NCBI RefSeq assembly: GCF_030271215.1
Contig: NZ_JASNGB010000015.1
Location: 1 to 8,588 of the forward strand
From: Deinococcus rhizophilus
GTDB lineage: Bacteria; Deinococcota; Deinococci; Deinococcales; Deinococcaceae
DNA: 8,588 nucleotides
Direction: 5' to 3'
The notes below the pieces were generated by a model. That model was not told the origin of the DNA, ran no database searches, and saw nothing but the letters and a program-made list of their open reading frames with translations. Both the position numbers and the translations under genes were made by a program. Below are positions 1-6,818 of this stretch, piece after piece (the stretch's first letter is position 1; each line of letters starts with the position of its first letter).

Positions 1-43
1 GGGCGCCCTTCCCCGGGGGCCGTCATTCTGTCCAATGCTCTAG
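1..43. repeat. Right end of a MITE-like repeat (partial copy, cut by the window edge)
   Basis: These 43 bases match 8460-8502 with one mismatch (position 38, C versus T). They read from a GC-rich hairpin-forming stretch into an end sequence, CATTCTGTCCAATG, and finish in CTAG at 40-43. The matching copy at the other end of the window is complete, so this is its right-hand end in the same orientation. The rest of this copy, if present, lies to the left of the window. The sequence identity is seen directly; mobile-element status is inferred from the complete copy. Confidence 0.85.
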
Positions 44-46
44 GGT
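41..46 (+). promoter_or_regulatory. Possible -10 box TAGGGT just upstream of the 53-517 gene
   Basis: TAGGGT fits the TANNNT pattern and ends six bases before the ATG at 53, the geometry reported for leaderless Deinococcus transcripts. Its first three bases are the end of the repeat copy (CTAG), so the box would be made at the repeat junction. I see no convincing -35 hexamer upstream. The match is short and could be chance. Confidence 0.3.
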
Positions 47-52
47 GGGCGG

Positions 53-517
53 ATGACCGGAGATCAGGAGCAGGCCCTGCTGCACCCCGAGGGGGAGCGG
101 CTCGCCCGGCGGCTGGCGCAGGTGCTCGGGGGCGGCGAGGCGGACGTGGGGCGGGCGCATCTGCTGGGGCTGAGCGTGGTGACCAACCTGGTCGGGGCGC
201 TGATGCCCACCATCGAGCAGGTGTCGCGCCACGCCGGGCGGCCCCTGCACGCGCAGCTTGGCGCGGACGACCGGGGGCGGGCCGTGGTCGAGACGGTGAC
301 GCCCGACGGCGAGGTTCGCGCCCGTCTGCCGGTAGACGACCTGCTGGACGACGCCCTGTTCGTGCGCGGGCGGCTGCATCCCACGGTCTGCGCCCACCTC
401 GCGGACGGAATGACCGGCAGCGAGCACCACGCGGCGCGGTCGCTGGCCGCCGCCCTGAAGAGTGCACCCGTGCTCGGCGCGCTGCGGCGGCAGCTCACGG
501 CATTGCTGAGCAGGTAG
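53..517 (+). CDS. Unrecognised small protein, 154 aa
   Basis: I do not recognise this family. The product is a 154-residue soluble protein with no signal peptide and no clear membrane segment. It looks mostly helical and rich in Ala, Leu and Arg. Residues 1-45 are charged and amphipathic, followed by a mildly hydrophobic stretch with SVVTNLVGALMPTIEQV. A central acidic run, PVDDLLDDALFVRGR, precedes a helical tail ending in ALRRQLTALLSR. There is one Cys, in HPTVCAHL, and several His, but no arrangement I can call a metal site. The plus-strand reading is preferred because the gene ends just before a hairpin and converges neatly on the nucleotidase gene. The antisense frame across 23-550 is Pro/Gln/Arg-rich and runs into the repeat. 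The ATG at 53 has only a weak GGTGGG-like ribosome site, and transcription may begin at the repeat end. Confidence 0.62.
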   Translation: MTGDQEQALLHPEGERLARRLAQVLGGGEADVGRAHLLGLSVVTNLVGALMPTIEQVSRHAGRPLHAQLGADDRGRAVVETVTPDGEVRARLPVDDLLDDALFVRGRLHPTVCAHLADGMTGSEHHAARSLAAALKSAPVLGALRRQLTALLSR

Positions 518-546
518 GAGGGAGAGGCCCGTGAGCTCCTCCCTCC
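517..546. terminator. Hairpin between convergent genes, possible bidirectional terminator
   Basis: GGAGGGAG (517-524) and CTCCCTCC (539-546) are perfect 8-bp complements around a 14-base loop. The hairpin starts at the last base of the plus-strand stop codon and ends 19 bases short of the nucleotidase stop at 566, so it could end transcription from both sides. No T-tract is evident on either strand, so intrinsic termination is uncertain. Confidence 0.5.
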
Positions 547-565
547 CCATGTCCGGCGCCCGGGT

Positions 566-2254
566 TCAGTTCAGGCGGGTGATGCGGTTCAGCGGTCCCG
601 GCGTGACCGTGCCCGCCTTGAGGTAGTTCTGGAAGGCGTCGAGGTCCACGTCGCCGCCGGTGCGGCCCGTGCCCTGGGTAAAGACGGTGAAGCCGTCGCC
701 GCCGTCTGCGAGGAAGTTGTTGATGGTGACGCGGTAGCTCGCGGCGGGGTCGATGGCCGCGCCGTTCAGGGTGATGGCGCTGACCTTGTCGCCCTTGGGC
801 TTGCTGTTGTCCCAGGTGTAGGCGAAGCCCTGGCTGACCTGCAGGATGCGGTTGCCGCCGGGCGCGGGGTTGTCGAACTGCTGCTCGAGCGCGGCCTTGA
901 TCTGGGCACCCGTCAGGGTCACCACGGTCAGGGTGTTGCCGAAGGGCTGCACCGTGAACACGTCGCCGTAGGTCACGGTGCGCGTGGGGTTGGCGGCGTT
1001 GACGGGCAGGTCAGCGCGGATGCCGCCGGGGTTCATCAGGGCGATCACGGCGCCGCCCTTTTCAGGAGCGCGGGTGGCGGCAAGCTGCGAGTCGGCGATC
1101 ACGTCGCCCAGCGCACTCTCGCCCGCCGGGTTCGCGGCACGGGTGATCTGCTCGGCGCCCAGCGTGGCGACGACCTGCGCGGCGGCCGGGTCGGTCAGCG
1201 CCTTGGCCTTTTGCACGATGGCGGTCATGGCCGCGTTCTTGGGCGCGGTCGCGGCGTTCACCACCAGGTTGGTCGCCCGTACGTCGAGGACGCGGTTGGC
1301 GCGGGTGTCGATCCTGAGGTCGAGGCGCTGGAGGAGGTGGCCCAGGGCGTCACCCTGAATCACCACGCGCGCCTGACCGTCGGGGCCGGGCACACGGCAG
1401 TTGTAGCCCCGGTGAGTGTGGCCGGTCATGACCGCGCTGATGGCGGGGTCGAGCGCCCTGGCGATGTCCACGATGGGTCCGGTCAGCGTCTTGCAGTCCA
1501 CGATGTCGAAGGTGTCGCTGGCGGTGCCCCCCTGGTGAACGAGGGCGACGATGGCGTCGGCACCAGCCGCCTTGATCTGGGGAATGACGGCGTTGATGGC
1601 GCGGGCCTCGTCCTCGAAGCGCAGCCCCGCCACACCCGAGGGGGTCACCACGGTGGGCGTCTCCTCCAGCACCGCACCCACAAAGGCCACCCGGGCCGGG
1701 CCGACCTTCACCACCTTGTACGCCGGGAAGACGCGTGCGCCGGTCTTCTCGTCGACCACGTTGGCGGCGATGTAGGTGTAGCCCGCCCCCGCGAAGGTGT
1801 TCTCGAACTTGCAGGCCCGGGTCGGCTCGTTGGAGGCACAGCCGCCCTTTTGCAGCCGCTGGAGTTCGGCCACGCCGTAGTCGAACTCGTGGTTGCCCAG
1901 CACGTTGACCTGCATCCCCAGCCCGGTCAGCGCGTTCACGGTGGGCTCGTCACGCAGCAGGGCGCTGATCAGGGGGCTGGCCCCGGTCATGTCGCCCACG
2001 CCCACGAAGACGGTGTTGGGGTTCTCGGCCCGAACCTGCCCCAGCACGCCGCCGATGGCCTCGATGCCGCCCGCCTGCACGGTCAGCGTCTTGGTGCGGT
2101 CGGCGGGGTCGGGCACCCGGAAGGTGGTGGGCAGCAGGTTGCCGTGAAAGTCGTTCACGCCGACCACCGTGACCGTGGTCTGCGCGGGGCCGAGAATCAG
2201 GGAGCAGCTACTCAGGGTAAGCGCCGCACCGACCAACATAAGGTTCTTTTTCAT
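566..2254 (-). CDS. Secreted lipoprotein 5'-nucleotidase / cyclic phosphodiesterase (UshA/YfkN-like)
   Basis: This predicted exported two-metal phosphoesterase of 562 aa would hydrolyse nucleotides or 2',3'-cyclic nucleotides outside the cytoplasm to recover phosphate and nucleosides. Residues 1-17 form a lipoprotein signal (MKK, hydrophobic core, then LSS-C with Cys17). The N-terminal metallophosphatase domain carries NDFHG (34-38), a GVGDMTGASP segment (D88), LGNHEFDYG (119-127), ALVHQG (H240) and TGHTHRGY (H279, H281), a full set of metal ligands. The C-terminal 5'-nucleotidase domain carries NPGGIRADLP (408-417), YGDVFTVQPFGNTL (429-442) and NNFLADGGDGF (512-522). Cys139/148 and Cys254/286 could form disulfides, consistent with export. 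The ATG is supported by GAGGGG at 2263-2258. TACTCT at 2269-2264 might serve as a local -10 box, but there is no good -35. The gene starts 53 bases after the AlaX gene, so co-transcription is likely. Exact substrate preference cannot be read from sequence. Confidence 0.93.
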   Translation of the reverse strand: MKKNLMLVGAALTLSSCSLILGPAQTTVTVVGVNDFHGNLLPTTFRVPDPADRTKTLTVQAGGIEAIGGVLGQVRAENPNTVFVGVGDMTGASPLISALLRDEPTVNALTGLGMQVNVLGNHEFDYGVAELQRLQKGGCASNEPTRACKFENTFAGAGYTYIAANVVDEKTGARVFPAYKVVKVGPARVAFVGAVLEETPTVVTPSGVAGLRFEDEARAINAVIPQIKAAGADAIVALVHQGGTASDTFDIVDCKTLTGPIVDIARALDPAISAVMTGHTHRGYNCRVPGPDGQARVVIQGDALGHLLQRLDLRIDTRANRVLDVRATNLVVNAATAPKNAAMTAIVQKAKALTDPAAAQVVATLGAEQITRAANPAGESALGDVIADSQLAATRAPEKGGAVIALMNPGGIRADLPVNAANPTRTVTYGDVFTVQPFGNTLTVVTLTGAQIKAALEQQFDNPAPGGNRILQVSQGFAYTWDNSKPKGDKVSAITLNGAAIDPAASYRVTINNFLADGGDGFTVFTQGTGRTGGDVDLDAFQNYLKAGTVTPGPLNRITRLN

Positions 2255-2280
2255 CTGCCCCTCAGAGTAGCGGTGCCCGG

Positions 2281-2313
2281 CCCTGAGATGGTGAAGGCGG
2301 TGTCCGCTCAGGG
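2281..2313 (-). terminator. Weak inverted repeat around the AlaX stop codon
   Basis: CCCTGAG (2281-2287) and CTCAGGG (2307-2313) are perfect 7-bp complements with a 19-base loop, and the right arm contains the AlaX stop codon. A competing small hairpin, GCGGTGTCCGC, lies at 2297-2307. Without a T-tract it may be an attenuator between the two genes, an mRNA processing or stability element, or chance. Confidence 0.25.
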
Positions 2314-3546
2314 TGGGGTCAGCCCAGAGCCGGGGGGGCTGTCCCCTGGCGCCGCCGTCTCCCGCGTGGCCAGCAGGCGCCGCACCGCGTCCAGAAAGGC
2401 GGCCGGGTTCGCCGTCGTCCCCTGCGCCAGATCGGGCCGCCCACCGCCCTGGCCCCCGGTCACCTTCAGGACCCCGGCCAGCAGCGACCCGGCGGGAAGC
2501 TCAGACCGCCCGCTGCCGATTCCGCAGCGTCCGTCCGGAGTCACGGCGGCGCCGACCTCGCCGGGAGGGGTGGCCGCCAGCACGCCCTGGAGGAGAGCGG
2601 GGTCGTCCAGGGTCAGGGTCCGCAGGGGGATGCCCGCGACCTCCCCGGCGGGAGTGGCCGCGACGAGGGCGGCGGCGAGGCGGATTCGCAGGGCCGCAGC
2701 TTCTACCTTCAGCGCGTCCCGCTCGGCGGTCAGGGCCGCCACCCGCGCGGGCAGGTCGGGCACGCCCACGCTGAAGCCCTGGGCCAGCGCCCGCGCGTCG
2801 CGGTAGGTACCGGTCAGGAACCCGGCCGCCTCCTCTCCCGCCCGGAAGACCACCCGCGTCAGGCCAGAGCGGATGCGCTCGGTTCGCAGGACGACCACGG
2901 GCGCGGCCATCCCCGCGTGGGGGACGTGGACGCCGCCGCAGGCGCTCACGTCGAAGGGCACGCCCGCCTCGTCCCGGAACATCACCAGTCGCACCTGCCC
3001 GCGCACCTGGGGCGGGCGGCGCAGCGGGTAGCGGGGCACCTCGGCCTCGGGAACCACCCGCGTCTCCAGCGTCAGGTCGTGGCGGGCCAGCATGTCGCGC
3101 AGCAGCTCCTCGGCGGCCTGCGCGTCGGCCCCGGTGGGGAAGCCTTCGAGGTCGAGGGTGCAGTCGGGACCGCGCATCCCGACCGCCGCGACGCGGAAGG
3201 CGGGGTCGAGCCGGAAAAAGGCCTGCGCGAGCAGATGTTCGCCGCTGTGCCGGGCCATCTGCCGCCAGCGGCGGGGGGCGTCCACCTCGCCCGTGACCGA
3301 CGTGCCCACGGGGGGCAGGGCTCCCTCCAGCGTGTGCCAGATCAGCCCGCTCGCCCGGTCCTTTTGCGTGTCGGTGACGCGGGCCTCGCCGCCGTCCCAG
3401 CGCAGCAGGCCCGCGTCGGCGTTCTGGCCGCCGCCCCCGGGGTAGAAGGCCGTGGCGTCCAGGGCCACGCGCTTCTCCTGCACCGCCGTCACCGTGGCCG
3501 CGAAGTTCAACCGGGCGGGGTCGCCGTGGTACAGCGGGTGGGTCAT
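2308..3546 (-). CDS. AlaX-L type alanyl-tRNA editing hydrolase with C-terminal C-Ala/DHHA1 domain
   Basis: This free-standing relative of the alanyl-tRNA synthetase editing region (412 aa) is expected to deacylate tRNA(Ala) mischarged with Ser or Gly in the cytoplasm. Near the N-terminus, TAFYPGGGGQ (32-41) matches the TxFYPxGGGQ motif. Zinc ligands appear as HSGEH (H100, H104) and SACGGVH (C203, H207). Residues about 262-295 look like a coiled coil, and GGQGGGRPDLAQG (364-376) is the hallmark of the C-terminal DHHA1/C-Ala domain. This domain order and length fit the large AlaX class. There is no aminoacylation domain, so it is not a truncated AlaRS. The frame opens further upstream to 3630, but those residues are Pro/Arg-rich and overlap the acetyltransferase gene. 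The ATG at 3546 gives a family-like start and an ATGA overlap with the upstream stop, so translation is probably coupled. Ribosome-site match is weak (GGGG). Confidence 0.88.
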   Translation of the reverse strand: MTHPLYHGDPARLNFAATVTAVQEKRVALDATAFYPGGGGQNADAGLLRWDGGEARVTDTQKDRASGLIWHTLEGALPPVGTSVTGEVDAPRRWRQMARHSGEHLLAQAFFRLDPAFRVAAVGMRGPDCTLDLEGFPTGADAQAAEELLRDMLARHDLTLETRVVPEAEVPRYPLRRPPQVRGQVRLVMFRDEAGVPFDVSACGGVHVPHAGMAAPVVVLRTERIRSGLTRVVFRAGEEAAGFLTGTYRDARALAQGFSVGVPDLPARVAALTAERDALKVEAAALRIRLAAALVAATPAGEVAGIPLRTLTLDDPALLQGVLAATPPGEVGAAVTPDGRCGIGSGRSELPAGSLLAGVLKVTGGQGGGRPDLAQGTTANPAAFLDAVRRLLATRETAAPGDSPPGSGLTPP

Positions 3547-4343
3547 GCAGCCCCGTGGGGGCGGGGGGTCAGGCCACGCTCGCGGACCACGCGGCGCACC
3601 TCCTGGCAGCGGCACGAGGAGTAGTCGCACAGCAGCGCCTCGGGGTTGGCGGTGACGAGGCGCACGGTGGCGTCCACGAGGTCGCGCACCCGGTACAGCT
3701 CCAGGGTCGCATTGCCCACGGTGACGCTTTGCCCCGTCACGTGGGGCTTGACCCGCCCGAAGGCCGCCGAGCAGTTGGGAAAGGCGGTGGGGTGCACCCC
3801 GGTGCCCAGGGGCACGTAGCGCGTCAGCAGCGGCATCCCGGCGACATGCTCGCCGTAGTGGACGCTGGTGTTGCTGCCGAAGTCCACGCCCATCATCAGC
3901 GCGAGGCCGCCCAAGTCGTACAGGGCCCCGATCGGCTGGTAGGGGCTCGCCAGCGTCTGCGCCGCCGTCACCTGCTCGGCGGCCTGCCCCAGCGCGATAA
4001 AGGACAGCGTGGGGTGAAAGGAGCGCACGGCGTCCGCCCGGTCCACGAGTTCCTGCGGCACCCGGCCGATGTCGCGGCTGACCCGCAGGTCGCGGTGAAA
4101 GCGCTGGTGCACGGGCGAGGAGGCGTGGCGCAGCAGCGTGCCGTAGGTAAAGGCCGGGGCCACCACCGTCGCCGCCCGCGCCGCCAGGGTGTCCACCACC
4201 CCCCGCGCCCCGCCTTCGAGTTGCCCGAACGAGCGCAGGCTGGCGTGCACGATCAGGTGCTCGGCGCCGGACAGCCCCAGGGCCGCCAGCCCCCCGTCAA
4301 GGTCAGAGGGCGTGACGACGGGCTTGCGGCGCAGGTTCAGCAC
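3543..4343 (-). CDS. AAC(3)-family aminoglycoside N-acetyltransferase-like protein
   Basis: This is a member of the antibiotic N-acetyltransferase family (acetyl-CoA-dependent, AAC(3)/YokD type), 266 aa, a normal length. Visible family motifs are HASLRSFG (33-40), DIGRVPQEL (91-99), RSFHPTLSFIALG (107-119) and GVDFGSNTSVHYGEH (152-166), with H162 and E165 as the probable catalytic pair. Known members acetylate the 3-amino group of 2-deoxystreptamine aminoglycosides, but many environmental homologues have no proven drug activity, so resistance should not be assumed. The C-terminus has a compact Cys cluster (C239, C244, C246) that I do not associate with the family core. The start is GTG at 4343. 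The next in-frame Met is too far in, and no Shine-Dalgarno precedes the GTG, but a TANNNT box ends seven bases before it, suggesting a leaderless transcript. The stop overlaps the AlaX start by four bases. Confidence 0.88.
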   Translation of the reverse strand: MLNLRRKPVVTPSDLDGGLAALGLSGAEHLIVHASLRSFGQLEGGARGVVDTLAARAATVVAPAFTYGTLLRHASSPVHQRFHRDLRVSRDIGRVPQELVDRADAVRSFHPTLSFIALGQAAEQVTAAQTLASPYQPIGALYDLGGLALMMGVDFGSNTSVHYGEHVAGMPLLTRYVPLGTGVHPTAFPNCSAAFGRVKPHVTGQSVTVGNATLELYRVRDLVDATVRLVTANPEALLCDYSSCRCQEVRRVVRERGLTPRPHGAA

Positions 4344-4350
4344 AGAGGAA

Positions 4351-4380
4351 AGTGTAGAGCAGGGGGCCGCCAGCCGTCAT
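4351..4380 (-). promoter_or_regulatory. Probable leaderless promoter of the AAC(3)-like gene
   Basis: On the minus strand, TACACT (4356-4351) is followed by seven bases and then the GTG start, placing the transcription start at or next to the first base of the gene. ATGACG (4380-4375) is a 4-of-6 match to the -35 consensus with an 18-base spacer. No ribosome site is present, which suits a leaderless mRNA. The -35 region lies partly in the loop of the 4365-4393 hairpin. Confidence 0.55.
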
Positions 4381-4393
4381 AGGGCTGGCGGCC
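4365..4393. repeat. Perfect 11-bp inverted repeat upstream of the AAC(3)-like gene
   Basis: GGCCGCCAGCC (4365-4375) and GGCTGGCGGCC (4383-4393) are perfect complements around a 7-base centre. It could end read-through from glnN (no T-tract follows) or be an operator, since it covers the probable -35 of the acetyltransferase promoter. The symmetry is certain; the role is open. Confidence 0.6.
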
Positions 4394-4431
4394 GGTCCGT
4401 TCGCCACCCGGGACAACGCCGGTTCGGCACC

Positions 4432-4481
4432 TTCTCCTCCGGGACCCGTTGTGTTCTTCTCTCCCGGAAACCGCTGTGTTC
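4432..4481. repeat. Two tandem 25-bp repeats in the glnN to AAC intergenic region
   Basis: Positions 4432-4456 and 4457-4481 are directly adjacent 25-base units with 20 of 25 positions identical. Both begin TTCTC, contain a CCGG core, and end TGTGTTC. Each core has partial dyad symmetry (CGGGACCCG in one, CGGAAACCG in the other). They lie about 90-140 bases upstream of the acetyltransferase start, outside any gene I can support. They may be regulator binding sites or a small tandem duplication. Confidence 0.55.
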
Positions 4482-4497
4482 GTGCTCGCGCCGCCCG

Positions 4498-4526
4498 GGT
4501 CGAGCGATGCCCCTGACCGCTCAACC
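4498..4526 (-). other. Stem-loop in the region downstream of glnN
   Basis: Read on the minus strand, GGTTGAGCG (4526-4518) pairs with CGCTCGACC (4506-4498), a 9-bp stem with one G-U pair and an 11-base loop. On the plus strand the same position would be a mismatch, so the structure favours a minus-strand transcript, meaning the 3' trailer of glnN. Termination, mRNA stabilisation or chance are all possible. Confidence 0.35.
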
Positions 4527-4549
4527 GGAATCAGCGACCCGCACGCCAG

Positions 4550-4573
4550 AGGCCCCAGCCGGAGCCGGGGCCT
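4550..4573 (-). terminator. Hairpin 33 bases after the glnN stop, possible terminator
   Basis: AGGCCCC (4550-4556) and GGGGCCT (4567-4573) form a 7-bp stem, with two more inner pairs after a mismatch. Its position just past the glnN stop fits a terminator or 3' stabiliser. No U-run follows on the minus strand, so the evidence is structure and position only. Confidence 0.45.
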
Positions 4574-4606
4574 TGCTGCTGAGGACTGAGGGTGGGCCGC
4601 TGACGC

Positions 4607-6763
4607 CTATTTCACGAACAGCATCTGCCGGTAGGTCGGCAGCGGCCAGTGGCGGTCGGCCACCAGCTTTTCCAGGCGGTCGGCGGCCTGCCGCACCCCG
4701 TCCATCGCGGGCAGGACGTGGTCGCGGACGTGATGCGCCTTTTCGTGGGCCTCGTCACCCCCCAGGGCGCGGTTCTGCTCACGCAGAAGCTGAAGGGCGC
4801 CGTACAGCTCGTCGGCAGCGGCCTCCACCTCGGCCAGCGTGGACCGGACGGCGCGGCTGCCCCCGGCCTGCCCGAGGTCCACGAGGTAGTCCACGGCAGC
4901 GGGCAGGATCATGGTCTGCGCGACGGCCTCGGTGGTCTCGCCCTCGATGTTCACGGTCTTGAAGTAGATGTCGTAGAGAATCTCCTGCCGGGCAGCCAGC
5001 TCGCGCTCCGACAGCACCCCGAAGCGCCCGAACAGCCGGAGGTTTTTCTCGTCGTTCAGGTGCCTGATGGCGTCGATGCTGGTCCGCAGATTGAGCAGCC
5101 CGCGCTCCTCCTCGGCCTCGCGGTGCCACTCGGCCGAGTAGCCGTCGCCGCCAAAGACGATGCGGCGGTGCGCCGAATACGTGCCCCGCACGATCTCGCC
5201 GACCGCCTCGTCGAGGGCCAGCCCACGCGACAGGCGGGCCTCAAGCTCGGTGGTCAGGGTCTGCACGGCGTCCGCGACGATGGTGTTCAGGACCGTGATC
5301 GGAAAGGAGATGCTCTGGGACGATCCCACCGCCCGGAACTCGAACTTGTTGCCGGTAAAGGCAAACGGGCTGGTGCGGTTGCGGTCCCCGGCGTGGCGGG
5401 GAATGGGCGGCAGCACGCTCGACCCCAGGCCCAGCAGTCCGGCTTCCGGGCCGCGCCCGCCCTGACCGCTTTCCAGGCGGCTGAAGATGTCGCTCAGCTC
5501 GCTGCCCAGGAAGATCGAGAGGATCGCGGGCGGCGCCTCGTTCGCGCCGAGGCGGTGGTCGTTGCTGGCCCCCGCCACCGAGACGCGCAGCAGGTCCTGA
5601 TGCTCGTCCACGGCCTTGAGGACGGCGGCGCAGAAGAACAGGAACTGCAGGTTCTCGTGGGGGGTGTCGCCCGGCTCGAACAGGTTCTCGCCCGCGTCGG
5701 TGCCCATGCTCCAGTTGCAGTGCTTGCCCGAGCCGTTGACGCCCGCGAAGGGCTTTTCGTGCATCAGGCACACCAGGCCGTACCTGCGGGCGGTGTTGCG
5801 CAGCACCTGCATCAGCAGTTGCTGGTGGTCGGCGGCCACGTTGCCCGTCTCGAAGATGGGCGCGATCTCGAACTGGCCGGGCGCGACCTCCTTGTGCCGG
5901 GTCTTGACCGGAATCCCCAGCGCGTACAGCTGCATCTCGGCGTCGGTCATGAAACTCAGTACCCGGTCCGGAATCTCCCCGAAGTAGTGGTCCTCGAGTT
6001 CCTGCCCGCGCGGGGGCCGCGTCCCGAACAGGGTCCGCCCGGTCGTCACGAGGTCGGGGCGGCGGTAGAAGTACTCCTCGGCGATCAGGAAGTACTCCTG
6101 CTCGGCCCCCACCGTGCTCACGACGCGGGTGCCCGCCGAGGCCCCGAACAGCCGCAGCACCGGGGTCACGGCCTGATTCAGCGCCTCCATCGAGCGCAGC
6201 AGCGGCGTCTTGAGATCCAGCGCCTCGCCCGTCCACGAGGCGAAGACCGCCGGGATACACAGGGTCGCGCCGTTGGCGTGCCGGATGATAAAGGCCGGGC
6301 TGGAGGGGTCCCAGGCGGTGTATCCCCGCGCCTCGAAGGTGGCCCGCAGTCCCCCCGACGGAAAGGATGAGGCGTCCGGCTCGGCCTGAATCAGCTCCTT
6401 GCCGCTGAAGGTGGCGATGGCGAGGCCGTCCCCGTTGGGCGAGACAAAGGAATCGTGCTTCTCGGCGGTCGCGCCGGTCAGCGGCTGGAACCAGTGGGTG
6501 TAGTGGGTCGCGCCGCGCTCCATCGCCCACGTCTTCATGGCGAGCGCGACGGTGTCCGCGATCCGGGGGTCAAGCCGCTCGCCGCGCTCCAGGGTGGCCC
6601 GCAGGCTCCCGTACTCGGGCTTGCTGATGCGGGCCTTGAGTTCTTCGAGCGTCAGCACGTCGCGGGCGAACAGCTCGCCCACCACCTGCGCGGGCGTGGG
6701 CGCGGCAGCCGCGTCCACCCGCCAGTTGCGGGCCGCAGAGGTCACGTCGAGGTCATGGTTCAT
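4607..6763 (-). CDS. glnN: Glutamine synthetase, class III
   Basis: ATP-dependent condensation of glutamate and ammonia to glutamine in the cytoplasm, by the large GSIII form. From the ATG at 6763 the protein has 718 residues, typical for GSIII and far longer than class I. N-terminal HWFQPLTG (90-97) and EKHDSF (101-106) are GSIII signatures. The catalytic domain shows GAEQEYFLI (219-227; E221, E223), [15 protein letters not shown] (291-305; E292, E299), [14 protein letters not shown] (341-354; H348), [11 protein letters not shown] (404-414) and [19 protein letters not shown] (462-480). The helical C-terminal region ends in [12 protein letters not shown] (705-716). The frame is open to 6850, but only the 6763 ATG has a GGAGG five bases upstream, and the extra residues do not look family-like and overlap the promoter. 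It is transcribed divergently from glnA, from a sigma-70-like promoter at 6847-6819. No sign of decay. Confidence 0.97.
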   Translation of the reverse strand: MNHDLDVTSAARNWRVDAAAAPTPAQVVGELFARDVLTLEELKARISKPEYGSLRATLERGERLDPRIADTVALAMKTWAMERGATHYTHWFQPLTGATAEKHDSFVSPNGDGLAIATFSGKELIQAEPDASSFPSGGLRATFEARGYTAWDPSSPAFIIRHANGATLCIPAVFASWTGEALDLKTPLLRSMEALNQAVTPVLRLFGASAGTRVVSTVGAEQEYFLIAEEYFYRRPDLVTTGRTLFGTRPPRGQELEDHYFGEIPDRVLSFMTDAEMQLYALGIPVKTRHKEVAPGQFEIAPIFETGNVAADHQQLLMQVLRNTARRYGLVCLMHEKPFAGVNGSGKHCNWSMGTDAGENLFEPGDTPHENLQFLFFCAAVLKAVDEHQDLLRVSVAGASNDHRLGANEAPPAILSIFLGSELSDIFSRLESGQGGRGPEAGLLGLGSSVLPPIPRHAGDRNRTSPFAFTGNKFEFRAVGSSQSISFPITVLNTIVADAVQTLTTELEARLSRGLALDEAVGEIVRGTYSAHRRIVFGGDGYSAEWHREAEEERGLLNLRTSIDAIRHLNDEKNLRLFGRFGVLSERELAARQEILYDIYFKTVNIEGETTEAVAQTMILPAAVDYLVDLGQAGGSRAVRSTLAEVEAAADELYGALQLLREQNRALGGDEAHEKAHHVRDHVLPAMDGVRQAADRLEKLVADRHWPLPTYRQMLFVK

Positions 6764-6768
6764 GGGGT

Positions 6769-6773
6769 CCTCC
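6769..6773 (-). promoter_or_regulatory. Ribosome binding site that sets the glnN start
   Basis: GGAGG on the minus strand, five bases before the ATG at 6763. It decides between this start and the upstream in-frame codon at 6850, which has no comparable site and would place the promoter inside the gene. Confidence 0.8.
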
Positions 6774-6780
6774 GGGAGTT

Positions 6781-6807
6781 CAGGCGACCTGGGACGTACT
6801 CCGCCTG
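6781..6807 (-). other. Small stem-loop in the glnN leader
   Basis: CAGGCG (6781-6786) and CGCCTG (6802-6807) are perfect complements with a 15-base loop, inside the predicted glnN 5' leader and 7 bases upstream of its Shine-Dalgarno. It could affect leader stability or ribosome access. It is short and could be chance in GC-rich DNA. Confidence 0.3.
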
Positions 6808-6818
6808 CCATCGCCCGG

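Noticed and set aside
23..550. 175-codon minus-strand frame opposite the small gene at 53-517
   Set aside because: Pro/Gln/Arg-rich shadow ending in the repeat. It would also overlap the likely terminator. The plus-strand frame has the more protein-like composition.
1211..2806. 531-codon open frame on the plus strand across the nucleotidase and AlaX genes
   Set aside because: It is antisense to two genes with full catalytic motifs and spans their boundary. The translation is His/Gly/Val-rich with no domain, a usual artefact of GC-rich codon bias.
3547..3630. Longer AlaX start at 3630
   Set aside because: It would add 28 Pro/Arg-rich residues that overlap the acetyltransferase coding sequence. 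The ATG at 3546 gives a family-like N-terminus and the classic ATGA overlap.
3543..4343. Calling the AAC(3)-like gene a drug-resistance gene
   Set aside because: The family includes many chromosomal members without shown drug activity. Nothing around it indicates a resistance cassette or recent transfer.
4303..4524. 73-codon minus-strand frame between glnN and the AAC(3)-like gene
   Set aside because: It runs through the tandem repeats and the promoter hairpin into the acetyltransferase in another frame. There is no ribosome site and the composition is low-complexity.
4649..6370. 573-codon open frame on the plus strand opposite glnN
   Set aside because: Pure shadow of class III glutamine synthetase, with biased composition and no recognisable motif. 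The same applies to the other minus-strand frame at 5241-6530.
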